Assembly (NCBI RefSeq): GCF_024734385.1
Contig: NZ_JANHAP010000006.1
Span: 1 to 64,000, forward strand
DNA from: Dasania sp. GY-MA-18
Lineage (GTDB): Bacteria > Pseudomonadota > Gammaproteobacteria > Pseudomonadales > Dasaniaceae
DNA length: 64,000 bases
Direction: 5' to 3'
How positions within the stretch are numbered: position 1 is the stretch's first letter; each line of letters starts with the position of its first letter. Positions 1 to 8,178 of the stretch are shown piece after piece. Below the pieces are notes generated by a model. That model saw nothing but the letters and a program-made list of their open reading frames with translations, was not told where the DNA came from and did no database searches. Position numbers and translations under genes: made by a program.

Positions 1-52
1 TAATCACAACCATTGAGGTCTGGTTGTAATCGTAAGGTTTAAAATTAGCCAT
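1..52 (-). CDS. Putative transposase, N-terminal fragment (gene runs off the left edge)
   Basis: A reading frame starts with ATG at 52 on the minus strand and runs out of the window. It has a good GGAGAG ribosome binding site just upstream. Only 17 residues are visible, beginning MANFKPYDYNQ. From memory this resembles the start of a transposase group common in marine gammaproteobacteria, but the fragment is too short to be sure. An insertion sequence here would fit, because the stretch between the start codon and the first attC site (about 53-118) has no gene and contains ctacagcc next to the attC end, which may be an IS terminus. Confidence 0.4.
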   Translation of the reverse strand, partial: MANFKPYDYNQTSMVVI

Positions 53-118
53 GAACTCTCTCCATTTGAGTTCGAGATTTTATCAAAAAACGCCGCGTTT
101 TATTAGTTTTTCTACAGC

Positions 119-212
119 CTCAACGCCCGCATAAAGGGCTGAATGAAGCGCAGCGTAATGAAGTCCAAGCCGCGTGTTTGTTGCGGCTGGTCTTTGATGC
201 GCTTGTTATGGG
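119..212 (-). other. attC recombination site (cassette of gene 221-643)
   Basis: Read on the minus strand the site opens with CCATAACAAGC (R''-L'' type) and closes with GGGCGTTGAGG (L'-R' type), with imperfectly complementary arms between. It lies immediately downstream of the minus-strand gene at 221-643, where a cassette's attC belongs. The internal stretch aagtccaagccgcg resembles the gacgtccagcc module in the attC sites at 1134-1216 and 33158-33257. Confidence 0.7.
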
Positions 213-220
213 TTGACAGC

Positions 221-643
221 TTAGTTCACTGAACATACTGGCCAAAAATTATTAAATTGATGTAAATAATAGTCGCTATTTACTTTTAGTTTTTTTATTG
301 ATTTTACTATTTTGTTCTTTCGCTCGTCTGCAATTTTTATGTGGCATGAGACTCCGTATTCTCTAGTAAGTATGTGATATACATGAAAGAAAAATATCTC
401 TTCTTGCATTAGATTAATCAGACTGTCGATGTGAGGAATGATATATGAAAAATCTTGCCTTCCATAGCTGTTGTCGCCATTATCGGTTAGATCCGATGCA
501 ATCCAGCCGATAGCGTCTTCTTTCGCTTCATTGGTTGAGTCGCTAGAGATAACAATATCCAGCTTTTGCAAAATTTTTGGTGTTGCAGCATTAATAAAAC
601 TAGAAAAACTTAAAATAAATATTAGAACTAATGTTTTTCTCAT
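221..643 (-). CDS. Integron-cassette protein, secreted, unknown function
   Basis: A 140-residue protein that I do not recognise. The ATG at 643 is chosen because the longer frame (to 727) would run through the neighbouring attC site, and because residue 1 onward gives a clean signal peptide: MRKT, a hydrophobic stretch of about 14 residues and a likely signal peptidase site near FINA-A. The mature part is mostly helical and charged, with no catalytic motif visible. The gene occupies a cassette bounded by attC sites at 119-212 and 652-708 and reads in the same direction as its attC. A periplasmic location is inferred from the signal peptide alone. The ribosome binding site is weak. Confidence 0.6.
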   Translation of the reverse strand: MRKTLVLIFILSFSSFINAATPKILQKLDIVISSDSTNEAKEDAIGWIASDLTDNGDNSYGRQDFSYIIPHIDSLINLMQEEIFFFHVYHILTREYGVSCHIKIADERKNKIVKSIKKLKVNSDYYLHQFNNFWPVCSVN

Positions 644-651
644 ATCTGACC

Positions 652-708
652 CATAACGCCTTAAGCAGCGGGCGGCTTTAGCCGTCCGCTGCCTTTGCTT
701 GTTAAGTG
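652..708 (-). other. attC recombination site (cassette of gene 661-1128)
   Basis: A compact site of about 57 bp. On the minus strand it runs from ACTTAACAAGC to GGCGTTATGG, with near-perfect complementary arms GGCAGCGGACGGC and GCCGCCCGCTGC around a 4-base centre. The R'' box ACTTAAC fits the RYYYAAC consensus, and the GGCGTTA end matches typical attC ends. It overlaps the last codons of the 661-1128 gene. Confidence 0.85.
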
Positions 709-1128
709 TTTTGCTAGCTTGAAGCATGATAACAGTATGACTGAGTGAGTAAATATGGTTGCTGCTAGCATGTTGACGCTGAATACGCCTAATTGATTGG
801 TTTGATAAATATATAAAGGTGTTAGGACGACAATGTAACCAATTATGATGTGAGTGACTTGATAGTTAATTTTTTTTATAAGGTAAGTTGCTATTGAAAC
901 AACAATAGTAAAACTAAGTATTAGCATAGTTATGACGGGAACTTCCATTGCCCATAAAGATATGTACAGGGAAGATTTACATAGGACTTTGCTAAAAGAC
1001 TGTATGCATGTGTTGTACATTGGCTCAAGTTGTACATTGATAAAGAAAGCATCATAGAAATAGTAGTAAAGCCATGTATACCAACCTACGGCAAGAACTC
1101 CTATGATTATTCCTTGAGCTTGATTCAT
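661..1128 (-). CDS. Integron-cassette membrane protein, unknown function
   Basis: About 155 residues from the ATG at 1128 (MNQAQG). The upstream extension to 1161 is rejected because it lies in the next attC site. Four hydrophobic stretches suggest four transmembrane helices. No family was recognised. The C-terminal residues GSGRLKPPAA are encoded by the attC stem itself, a common feature of cassette genes whose stop codon lies in the recombination site. It belongs to the cassette between the attC sites at 652-708 and 1134-1216. Confidence 0.6.
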   Translation of the reverse strand: MNQAQGIIIGVLAVGWYTWLYYYFYDAFFINVQLEPMYNTCIQSFSKVLCKSSLYISLWAMEVPVITMLILSFTIVVSIATYLIKKINYQVTHIIIGYIVVLTPLYIYQTNQLGVFSVNMLAATIFTHSVILLSCFKLAKHLTSKGSGRLKPPAA

Positions 1129-1133
1129 ATGTA

Positions 1134-1216
1134 CACTTAACGCCGCCAACACGGGCGGCAAAGCGCAGCTTTGACGTCCAGCCGCGCAGCGGCGTGTGTG
1201 CTTGGCTTTGTTAAAA
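1134..1216 (-). other. attC recombination site (cassette of gene 1228-1587)
   Basis: About 83 bp. The minus strand opens TTTTAACAAAGCCAAGC and closes GGCGGCGTTAAGTG; GTTAAGT fits the GTTRRRY consensus exactly. The internal arms (cgccaacacgggcgg, gacgtccagccgcgc) are shared in part with the attC sites at 32651-32736 and 33158-33257 in the second block. That suggests both blocks came from the same integron. Confidence 0.85.
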
Positions 1217-1227
1217 TTTTTATATGA

Positions 1228-1587
1228 CTATGCCTCTATTGTGAATATTGGTAAATACATAGCAAATATGACTATTGCTAAAAATGCAGCAAGGATTAAA
1301 GGGCTAAGCATTGAATAGTAAAAAGCTAGCTTATGATACTTACCTGCAGATGAATGTGTGTTTGCTAAAAATAGCGAGACAATTAATGTGAGAATAATAA
1401 AGCCAGATATGAATAAATGATAGTTTATTATTGCGGCTGTGAATATTGGTAATTTTTCATTGAATTGATCTAGGCTGGCGATGAATTCTGGAATAACTGA
1501 ATTTATATGAATAAAACCAAATATGGATAAAGCCACTACAGATACCGAAAGCACTCTTTTTATTATTGTTGGTTGGTAGTTAGTCAT
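1228..1587 (-). CDS. Integron-cassette membrane protein, unknown function
   Basis: A 119-residue protein starting at the ATG at 1587, with three hydrophobic segments: one near the N-terminus after TIIKR, one around residues 52-72 and one near the C-terminus. No catalytic or family motif is visible. It is the rightmost cassette of this block, with its attC at 1134-1216. To its right lies only a lone GTTA-type boundary (1605-1619) and then chromosomal sequence. There is no integrase gene or recognisable cassette promoter beside it, so expression would need its own promoter or read-through from the right. Confidence 0.6.
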   Translation of the reverse strand: MTNYQPTIIKRVLSVSVVALSIFGFIHINSVIPEFIASLDQFNEKLPIFTAAIINYHLFISGFIILTLIVSLFLANTHSSAGKYHKLAFYYSMLSPLILAAFLAIVIFAMYLPIFTIEA

Positions 1588-1604
1588 TCCATTGCTCGTG
1601 TCAT

Positions 1605-1619
1605 TTTAACAGTTTATTC
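1605..1619 (-). other. Right edge of cassette block 1 (lone R-type site)
   Basis: On the minus strand this reads AATAAACTGTTAAAA, containing a GTTA core of the kind cleaved by integron integrases but no second half-site or stem. A nearly identical sequence, AATAAAACTGTTAGGG, sits at the right edge of the second cassette block (33691-33705). Beyond 1619 no integrase gene is found before fdhD. Confidence 0.45.
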
Positions 1620-2179
1620 TTGGGCGGGGTGCCCGTATATCTAAGTTTATATATCTCAGCATTCTACGCATAAATTCCAACATTAAAACTTCTAATTCAA
1701 TGACTTATTTACATTTTTGCTCATATATCATCCAACAAATATATGAGCCATTGCTATATTTGTTGGGTGAGAGATTAAACCGCTGTTTTATTTTTCATCA
1801 ATAAATCAAACGCTTACAGTTTTAATGTTCATGGCAAGTCATATTCTGCTGCTGATCTAACAAATATTGGGTGCTGTAAGTTTACCAATAGTGGCCAGTT
1901 TCTAATTATTCCAAGCCCGGTTCTAGTGTAGGCAAAGTGCTGTAGGCCTTGTATTTATTGGGTTTTGTTATTTTTATGCGCAGAGGGGCTAGCTTATGAG
2001 CTGTTAAGAAACAGAGAGCAGGGGGATAGTTGCTCGTTATTAATTTAAGCGCGCCGGATGGGGGGTAAGCAACTTCGCGTTGGATACGTGGCTGTTTTTA
2101 ATAACTCAATACTTTATGGAATGGTAACAATGCGGTTGGGCTTTTGAGGTTATTATTTTTTACGAGCGCCAAGTCCTCC
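1620..2179. repeat. Intergenic stretch with a strong inverted repeat at 1732-1766
   Basis: No gene was found here. The one clear structure is an inverted repeat with 12-bp perfect arms, ccaacaaatata at 1732-1743 and tatatttgttgg at 1755-1766. It extends to 14 bp with one mismatch around an 11-base loop. There is no T-run, so a terminator is unlikely; it could be a protein-binding site or an RNA hairpin. Confidence 0.5.
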
Positions 2180-3016
2180 TCAACCCTCAACCACTCTACC
2201 CAACTGACTATAAACCACCTGCCTACCCGGCCTAGCAAAACCCACCACGCACAAACCATATTTATCCGCCTCGCTTAAGGCCATAGAGGTGGGGGCGGAT
2301 GCGCCAACTAATAAGGGCGCGCCTATGGCGATGGTTTTTTGGGCCATTTCAAAACTGACTCGGCTGGAGAGGGTGATAAAGCCTAAGCGGGTATCTGTTT
2401 GTTGTTGCAGTAAAATGCCTATCAGTTTGTCTAAGGCGTTGTGGCGGCCTACGTCTTCGGCTATGTGTAGTATGTTGCCTTGTGGGTCGCACCAGGCGGC
2501 GGCGTGTACGGCGCCGGTGAGGTCTTGCAGTTGTTGTTTTTGCCTTAGGGTTTTAATGGCTTTTTGTAAACTGCGGTGTTGAAACTGTTGCGGGCTGGCT
2601 ATGGGCTGGAATTGGCGCGCTAGCATTTGCAGCGACTCTAGCCCGCAAATACCGCAGCCGGTTTTACCGCTAAGCTGGCGCTGCCTATTTTTGAGGGCGC
2701 TAAAACAGCGTTGGCTAATTTCCAGATTAATGCTGATGCCGCTTTCGCTTTGCTGTATTTCGCAATCGTAAATATCGGCGGCACTGTTGATAATACCTTC
2801 GCTAAAGCTAAAGCCCAGAGCAAACTCTTTAAGCAAGATGGGCGAGGCCATCATCACCACATGGGAGATGCCGTTATAGGACAGCGCAACCGGCAGCTCT
2901 TCTATAATCCAGTCGTCTTGTTCTTGTAAGTCTGGCCAAGGGGTGACCTTACGAGCCACAGCGCCGGTGATAGTGTTAGGTTTATCGTTGGCGCTGTGGT
3001 CGTTGGCGTTTGGCAT
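2180..3016 (-). CDS. fdhD: Formate dehydrogenase accessory sulfurtransferase FdhD
   Basis: 278 residues, the usual size for FdhD. FdhD passes sulfur from a cysteine desulfurase to the molybdenum cofactor so that formate dehydrogenase becomes active. The diagnostic cysteine motif CGICG is present (in GKTGCGICGLESL), as is the conserved VGRHNALDK stretch. The start codon overlaps the stop codon of the upstream alpha-subunit gene by one base (TAATG), so the two are translationally coupled. This is the last gene of the fds operon and corresponds to the position called fdsC in some species. A separate fdsD gene is not visible. Confidence 0.93.
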   Translation of the reverse strand: MPNANDHSANDKPNTITGAVARKVTPWPDLQEQDDWIIEELPVALSYNGISHVVMMASPILLKEFALGFSFSEGIINSAADIYDCEIQQSESGISINLEISQRCFSALKNRQRQLSGKTGCGICGLESLQMLARQFQPIASPQQFQHRSLQKAIKTLRQKQQLQDLTGAVHAAAWCDPQGNILHIAEDVGRHNALDKLIGILLQQQTDTRLGFITLSSRVSFEMAQKTIAIGAPLLVGASAPTSMALSEADKYGLCVVGFARPGRQVVYSQLGRVVEG

Positions 3017-5934
3017 TAGGCTTTTAGGTTCTCTTGATCGGCATCGTGGTCAGCTAGGCGCTGGTCCAAAAAGTTTAACTGTTTTTCAGTAAACTCTTCA
3101 AACTCTTGTTGCCATTGCGACTTTTGCGTCACCTTGGTGAGTTGCACCGCTGTTACCTTATATTCTGGGCAGTTAGTGGCCCAGTCGGAGTTGTCGGTGG
3201 TAATCACATTGGCACCACTTTCCGGATGGTGGAAGGTGGTATACACCACACCCGGCTGCATGCGCTCCGATATTTTAGCGGTAAGTGCGGTTTTACCGGC
3301 GCGGCTGGCGATTTCTACTTTGTCGCCATCGCTTATGCCGCGGTCTTCGGCATCGTGCGGGTGTAGCTCTAAAATATCTTGTGCATGCCAGGCCACGTTG
3401 TCGGTGCGGCGGGTTTGTGCGCCCACATTATAGTGCGACAGTATGCGGCCCGTGGTGAGCAACAGCGGAAAGCGCCTAGTGACTTTTTCGGTGGTGGGCA
3501 CGTACTCGGTGTTAATAAACAAACCTTTGCCGCGGGTAAACTCATCGGTGTGCATGATGGGTGTGCCGTTGGGGGTTGCGTCATTACAGGGCCACTGTAT
3601 AGAGCCTTCTTCATCCAAGCGTTGGTAGTTTACACCGGCAAAGCTGGGGGTCAGGCTGGCTATCTCATCCATAATTTCTGAGGGGTGGCTGTAATCCATG
3701 GGGTAGCCTAGGGCGTTGGATAGCAACATGGTGGCCTCCCAATCGGCCAAGCCGCCCAAGGGCTTCATGACTTTGCGCACCGGCGAGATGCGGCGCTCGG
3801 CATTGGTAAAGGTGCCGTCTTTTTCTAAAAACGAGGAGCCGGGTAAAAATACGTGGGCGAATTTGGCGGTTTCGTTTAAGAAAATATCCTGCACGATTAG
3901 GCATTCCAAATTGCGCAGGGCGGCCTCAACGTGGTGGGTATTGGGGTCGGACTGGGCAATATCTTCGCCTTGGCAATACAGGCCTTTGTAGTTACCGGCC
4001 ACGGCTTCGTTCAGCATGTTGGTGATTCTAAAGCCAGGCTCGGCCTGCAGGCTTACGCCCCAGGCTTGCTCAAAGCTGGCGCGTACGGCATCGTCGCTCA
4101 CTGGGCGGTAGCCGGGTAGCTCGTGGGGGAACGAGCCCATATCGCAAGAGCCCTGCACATTGTTTTGGCCGCGCAGTGGGTTTACCCCTACGCCTTCGCG
4201 GCCTATGTTGCCGGTAAGCATGGCGAGGTTAGCTATGCCCATCACCATGGTAGAACCTTGGCTGTGTTCGGTAACACCTAAGCCATAATAAATGGCACCG
4301 TTGCGGGCGTTGGCATAATCGCGGGCGGCCTGGCGCAGTTTGGCGGCGTTAATGCCGGTGATGTCGGCGCTGGCCTCGGGTGAGTTTTTAGCCTCCATGA
4401 TGAACGCCTTCCACTCTTCAAAGGCCGGGCCTTCACAGCGCTCAGCAATAAAGGCTTTATCTTCTAAGCCCTCTTCAATAATGGTGTAGGCCATGGCGTT
4501 AATAAAAGCCACGTTGGTGCCGGGGCGCAGCGGTAGATGCGCGGTGTGTTTGGCGTGGGCGGTTTTGAGTGCGTCAATTTCGCGGGGGTCGGCCACTATC
4601 AGTGATGCGCCTTGGCGTAAACGCTTGCGCAGGCGTGAGCCAAATACTGGGTGGCCATCGGTGGGGTTGGCACCTATCACCATAATCACATCGGCTTTTT
4701 CTACCGAGTCAAAGGTTTGCGTGCCTGCTGATTCACCTAGGGTTTGTTTTAAGCCATAGCCGGTGGGCGAGTGGCAAACCCGGGCGCAGGTGTCGACGTT
4801 GTTGTTGCCAAAGGCGGCGCGCACCAGTTTTTGTACTAGGTAGGTTTCTTCGTTGGTGCAGCGCGAGGAGGTAATACCGCCCACACTGTTTTGGCCGTAC
4901 TTGGCTTGTATGCCGCGTATGCGCTGGGCGGCAAAGTCTACCGCCTCTTGCCAGCTTACCGTGCGCCAGGGTTGGTCTATGCTGTCGCGTATCATGGGTT
5001 CGGTAACGCGGTCGCTGTGGGTGGCGTAGCCAAAGGCAAAGCGGCCTTTTACGCAGGAGTGGCCACGGTTGGCGGCACCGCCTTTGTAAGGGGTCATGCG
5101 CACCACTTGGTCGCCTTTCATATCGGCTTTAAAGGCGCAGCCCACACCACAATAGGCGCAGGTGGTGATAACGCTATGCTCGGGTTGGCCTTGGTCGATA
5201 ATGGAGTTGTCCATTAGCGTGGCGGTGGGGCAGGCCTGTACGCAGGCACCACAGCTGACGCAGTCGGAATCCATAAAGTCTTGGTCTTGGCCGGCGGCGA
5301 CTTTAGAGTCAAAGCCGCGGCCGTCGATAGTAAGTGCAAACGTACCTTGCACCTCTTCACAGGCGCGCACGCAGCGCGAGCACACTATGCATTTGCTGGC
5401 ATCAAAGGTGAAGTAGGGGTTGGACTGGTCCTTCTCGGCATCTAAATGGTTTTCGCCTTCAAAGCCGTAGCGCACATCGCGCAGGCCCACGGTGCCGGCC
5501 ATGTCTTGCAGTTCGCAGTCGCCATTGGCGGGGCAGGTGAGGCAATCTAGCGGGTGATCGGAGATGTACAGCTCCATCACATTTTTACGCAGCTTGGCCA
5601 GTTTGCCGGTTTGGGTAAGTACTTGCATACCTGCTTCCACAGGGGTGGTGCAGGAGGCGGGGTAGCCGCGGCGGCCTTCTATCTCTACCAAGCAAATGCG
5701 GCAGGAGCCAAAGGCATCCAGCGAGTCGGTGGCGCAGAGTTTGGGTATATGTATGTCGCTCATGGCGGCGGCGCGCATGACCGAGGTGCCTGCGGGCACG
5801 GTCACTTCCTGCCCGTCTATGCTGAGGGTGACGGGTTTGAGGTTGGCGTATTCCTCGGAGTATTCGGGGAAGGGGGCCGGGGTGCCGTAATCTTTGTTAA
5901 GGTCTAAGTCTTTAGGATCCCAGTGATTAAGCAT
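3016..5934 (-). CDS. fdsA: NAD-dependent formate dehydrogenase, molybdopterin alpha subunit
   Basis: 972 residues. This is the catalytic subunit that oxidises formate to CO2 at a bis-MGD cofactor and passes electrons through iron-sulfur clusters to the FdsB/FdsG diaphorase. Domains in order are: an N-terminal 2Fe-2S ferredoxin domain (about 35-110, with CATDSLDAFGSCRIC); a NuoG-type 4Fe-4S segment (HPLDCLTCPANGDC); a two-cluster ferredoxin domain (CIVCSRC, CVSCGACVQACP); the molybdopterin Fe4S4 motif CAYCGVGC; the catalytic domain; and a C-terminal dinucleotide-binding domain. The metal ligand is cysteine (about residue 387, ARVCHSPT), not selenocysteine. It overlaps fdsB by 8 bases. Molybdenum or tungsten cannot be told apart from the sequence. 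Confidence 0.95.
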   Translation of the reverse strand: MLNHWDPKDLDLNKDYGTPAPFPEYSEEYANLKPVTLSIDGQEVTVPAGTSVMRAAAMSDIHIPKLCATDSLDAFGSCRICLVEIEGRRGYPASCTTPVEAGMQVLTQTGKLAKLRKNVMELYISDHPLDCLTCPANGDCELQDMAGTVGLRDVRYGFEGENHLDAEKDQSNPYFTFDASKCIVCSRCVRACEEVQGTFALTIDGRGFDSKVAAGQDQDFMDSDCVSCGACVQACPTATLMDNSIIDQGQPEHSVITTCAYCGVGCAFKADMKGDQVVRMTPYKGGAANRGHSCVKGRFAFGYATHSDRVTEPMIRDSIDQPWRTVSWQEAVDFAAQRIRGIQAKYGQNSVGGITSSRCTNEETYLVQKLVRAAFGNNNVDTCARVCHSPTGYGLKQTLGESAGTQTFDSVEKADVIMVIGANPTDGHPVFGSRLRKRLRQGASLIVADPREIDALKTAHAKHTAHLPLRPGTNVAFINAMAYTIIEEGLEDKAFIAERCEGPAFEEWKAFIMEAKNSPEASADITGINAAKLRQAARDYANARNGAIYYGLGVTEHSQGSTMVMGIANLAMLTGNIGREGVGVNPLRGQNNVQGSCDMGSFPHELPGYRPVSDDAVRASFEQAWGVSLQAEPGFRITNMLNEAVAGNYKGLYCQGEDIAQSDPNTHHVEAALRNLECLIVQDIFLNETAKFAHVFLPGSSFLEKDGTFTNAERRISPVRKVMKPLGGLADWEATMLLSNALGYPMDYSHPSEIMDEIASLTPSFAGVNYQRLDEEGSIQWPCNDATPNGTPIMHTDEFTRGKGLFINTEYVPTTEKVTRRFPLLLTTGRILSHYNVGAQTRRTDNVAWHAQDILELHPHDAEDRGISDGDKVEIASRAGKTALTAKISERMQPGVVYTTFHHPESGANVITTDNSDWATNCPEYKVTAVQLTKVTQKSQWQQEFEEFTEKQLNFLDQRLADHDADQENLKA

Positions 5935-7522
5935 GGTCGGCTCCTTGTGCGGCTTTATTGCCAGCAGCGTTAGGTAAAAAGTCTTGTGGGAAGTGTTTGA
6001 GTGCGCTGGTGACGGGTATGGGGGTCATGCCGCCCATGGCGCATAGCGAGCCGTGCACCATGGTGTCGCATAGCTCTTCTAGCAGCTCGATTTGTTTTTC
6101 ACGCTCTTCTAGAGAGCCGGAGCGCTGTTCATCGTTGGTAATGCGGTCTATTACCTCCACGCCGCGGGTGGAGCCTATGCGGCAGGGGGTACATTTACCG
6201 CAGGACTCTATAGTGCAAAACTCCATAGAGAAGCGCGCCTGCTGGGATAGGTTAACGCTGTCATCAAAGGCCACTATGCCGCCGTGGCCTACACCGGCAC
6301 CTATGGCCATAAAGGCTTCGTAATCTAGGGGGGTGTCCCATAGCTCTTCTGGCAAATAAGCACCCAGCGGGCCGCCTATTTGCACGGCGCGCATGGGCTT
6401 GCCGCTGCGGGTGCCGCCGCCAAAGTCTTGCAGTAGGGTTTTTAGGCTGGCGCCAAAGGCCAGCTCAACCAAGCCGCCCTGTTTAATATTGCCCGCCAGT
6501 TGAAAGGGCAGGGTGCCGCGGGAGCGGCCGGTGCCAAACTCTTGGTAGTGTTCGCCTCCCTTGGCCAAAATATCGGGTACGCTGGCCAGTGAAATCACAT
6601 TGTTGACGATGGTAGGTTGGCCGAACAGGCCGACAATGGCGGGCAGCGGTGGCTTGGCGCGTACCATGCCGCGTTTGCCCTCTAGGCTTTCCAGTAGCGA
6701 GGTTTCCTCACCGCAAATATAAGCACCAGCGCCCAAGCGCACTTGTAAGTTAAAGCGTTTACCCGAGCCTAAAATATTGTCGCCTAAGATATTGGCTTGC
6801 TCGGCGCAGGCTATGGCCTCGTTTAAGATGGCGTGGGCCACGGGGTATTCTTCGCGCAGGTAGATGTAGCCTTGGTCTGCACCTACCGCTAAACCGGCGA
6901 TGATCATGCCTTCTATTAAACAGTAAGGGTCGCCTTCCATAAGCATGCGGTCGGCAAAGGTGCCGGAGTCGCCCTCGTCGGCATTGCAGACTATGTATTT
7001 TTTATCGCTGGGGGCATCCAGCACGGTTTGCCATTTAATGCCGGTGGGGAAGGCAGCGCCGCCACGGCCGCGCAGGCCGGAGGTTTTTACTTCGTCAACG
7101 ATGGCTTGGGCTTGTAGCGCCAGGGCTTTTTCTAGGCCGACCAAGCCGCCGTGGGCTCGGTAATCGTTAAGCGATACTGGGTCGGTAACGCCTACCCGGG
7201 CAAAGGTGACCCGCTGTTGTTGGGCTAAGTAGGGTATCTGTTCGGTGAGGCCTAAATACAGCGGGTGGCTGCTGCCGCCCTGTAAAAAATCGCTGGCTAG
7301 CAGGCTCTCTACATCTTCTGGCTGTACTGGGCCGTAGGCTACCCGGCCTTTGGGGGTCGCTACCTCTATCATGGGCTCTAGCCAAAACAGGCCGCGCGAG
7401 CCATTGCGCACGATGTTGATGTTAGGCTGCTGGTTTTGCAGCTGGGCGGCAACTTTGTCGGCCCCTAGTGATAGGGCAGTGGTGTCGCGGGGTATATAAA
7501 CGGTGGCTGTATTGGTGCTCAT
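5927..7522 (-). CDS. fdsB: NAD-dependent formate dehydrogenase, beta subunit (NuoF-like)
   Basis: 531 residues. This is the FMN/NADH-binding diaphorase subunit, related to NuoF, that passes electrons from formate to NAD+. An N-terminal thioredoxin-like ferredoxin region (first ~120 residues) precedes the NuoF core. The core shows the glycine-rich NADH motif GLRGRGGAAFPTG, the FMN-binding NADEGDSGTF stretch and the C-terminal 4Fe-4S motif ESCGKCTPCRIG. It sits between fdsG (1-base TAATG overlap) and fdsA (8-base overlap), as in other soluble Fds-type formate dehydrogenases. A cytoplasmic complex is expected because no subunit has a Tat or Sec signal. Confidence 0.95.
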   Translation of the reverse strand: MSTNTATVYIPRDTTALSLGADKVAAQLQNQQPNINIVRNGSRGLFWLEPMIEVATPKGRVAYGPVQPEDVESLLASDFLQGGSSHPLYLGLTEQIPYLAQQQRVTFARVGVTDPVSLNDYRAHGGLVGLEKALALQAQAIVDEVKTSGLRGRGGAAFPTGIKWQTVLDAPSDKKYIVCNADEGDSGTFADRMLMEGDPYCLIEGMIIAGLAVGADQGYIYLREEYPVAHAILNEAIACAEQANILGDNILGSGKRFNLQVRLGAGAYICGEETSLLESLEGKRGMVRAKPPLPAIVGLFGQPTIVNNVISLASVPDILAKGGEHYQEFGTGRSRGTLPFQLAGNIKQGGLVELAFGASLKTLLQDFGGGTRSGKPMRAVQIGGPLGAYLPEELWDTPLDYEAFMAIGAGVGHGGIVAFDDSVNLSQQARFSMEFCTIESCGKCTPCRIGSTRGVEVIDRITNDEQRSGSLEEREKQIELLEELCDTMVHGSLCAMGGMTPIPVTSALKHFPQDFLPNAAGNKAAQGADHA

Positions 7523-8019
7523 TATTTTAACTCCACGGCGACGGTTAGCAGTTCATCTAAGATGTGTTCAAATTTATCCATGGTGACGCGGCCGTGTATG
7601 TCGTCGTTAACCCGTATTGCCGGTGAGCAGGCGCAGTTGCCTAGGCAGTAAACCGGCTCTAGGGTGATTTCGCCGTCGGCGGTGGTTTGGTGGTAATCGG
7701 TTTTGAGGCGCTGCTTGATATTGGCCTCTAGCTCGCGGCTGCCCATAGACTGGCAGGATTCGGCGCGGCAGATTTGTATGGTGTTGTTACCGGCGGGGTG
7801 GCTGCGAAAGAAGTGGTAAAAGCTAATCACCCCGTGCACTTCGGCTTTGGTGAGTTGCAGTTGCTGGGCAATGACGGGTACCGCCTCGCTGGGTATATAG
7901 CCTAGGGCTTTTTGGGTGGCGTGCAGTATGGGTAGTAGTGGCCCTTCTAAACCCTGGTGCTCAGCAATAATACTGTTAAGGGTGGCGGCCAGAGTGCTGC
8001 TGTCGGCGGTAGTGGTCAT
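7522..8019 (-). CDS. fdsG: NAD-dependent formate dehydrogenase, gamma subunit (NuoE-like)
   Basis: 165 residues, a thioredoxin-like 2Fe-2S protein of the NuoE family. The cluster cysteines appear as CRAESCQSMG followed downstream by CLGNCACSPA, the family pattern. It is the first gene of the operon fdsG-fdsB-fdsA-fdhD. Its ATG at 8019 lies about 160 bp from the divergent regulator's start, so the shared intergenic region should hold both promoters. All four genes overlap by 1-8 bases, indicating one transcript. Confidence 0.93.
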   Translation of the reverse strand: MTTTADSSTLAATLNSIIAEHQGLEGPLLPILHATQKALGYIPSEAVPVIAQQLQLTKAEVHGVISFYHFFRSHPAGNNTIQICRAESCQSMGSRELEANIKQRLKTDYHQTTADGEITLEPVYCLGNCACSPAIRVNDDIHGRVTMDKFEHILDELLTVAVELK

Positions 8020-8128
8020 TAATAAGTGCTCTGATTGCTAATGTCGGTTATGTAAACCTGTGCATATATTGAGTAATAAGTAGTGCTTATCCGTTGAAAT
8101 ATAGTACCATCGCCCCGGCAAACACCAA

Positions 8129-8148
8129 ATATGTACCTAAGTACATAT
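8129..8148. promoter_or_regulatory. Perfect palindrome in the fds/regulator divergent promoter
   Basis: ATATGTAC-CTAA-GTACATAT has perfect 8-bp arms around a 4-bp centre. It lies between fdsG and the divergent regulator, about 30 bp before the regulator's chosen start. It is a plausible operator for that regulator; binding is inferred from position and symmetry only. Confidence 0.5.
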
Positions 8149-8178
8149 GGTGATAAATACAATCTTAAGTCAGTGATT

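Noticed and set aside
1620-2179. An integron integrase beside the first cassette block
   Set aside because: The region that would hold intI has no long frame and no tyrosine-recombinase motif on either strand.
3106-7385. Many antisense and alternate frames in the formate dehydrogenase operon
   Set aside because: They shadow well-supported fds genes and encode Gly/Ala/Cys-rich sequences with no family match.
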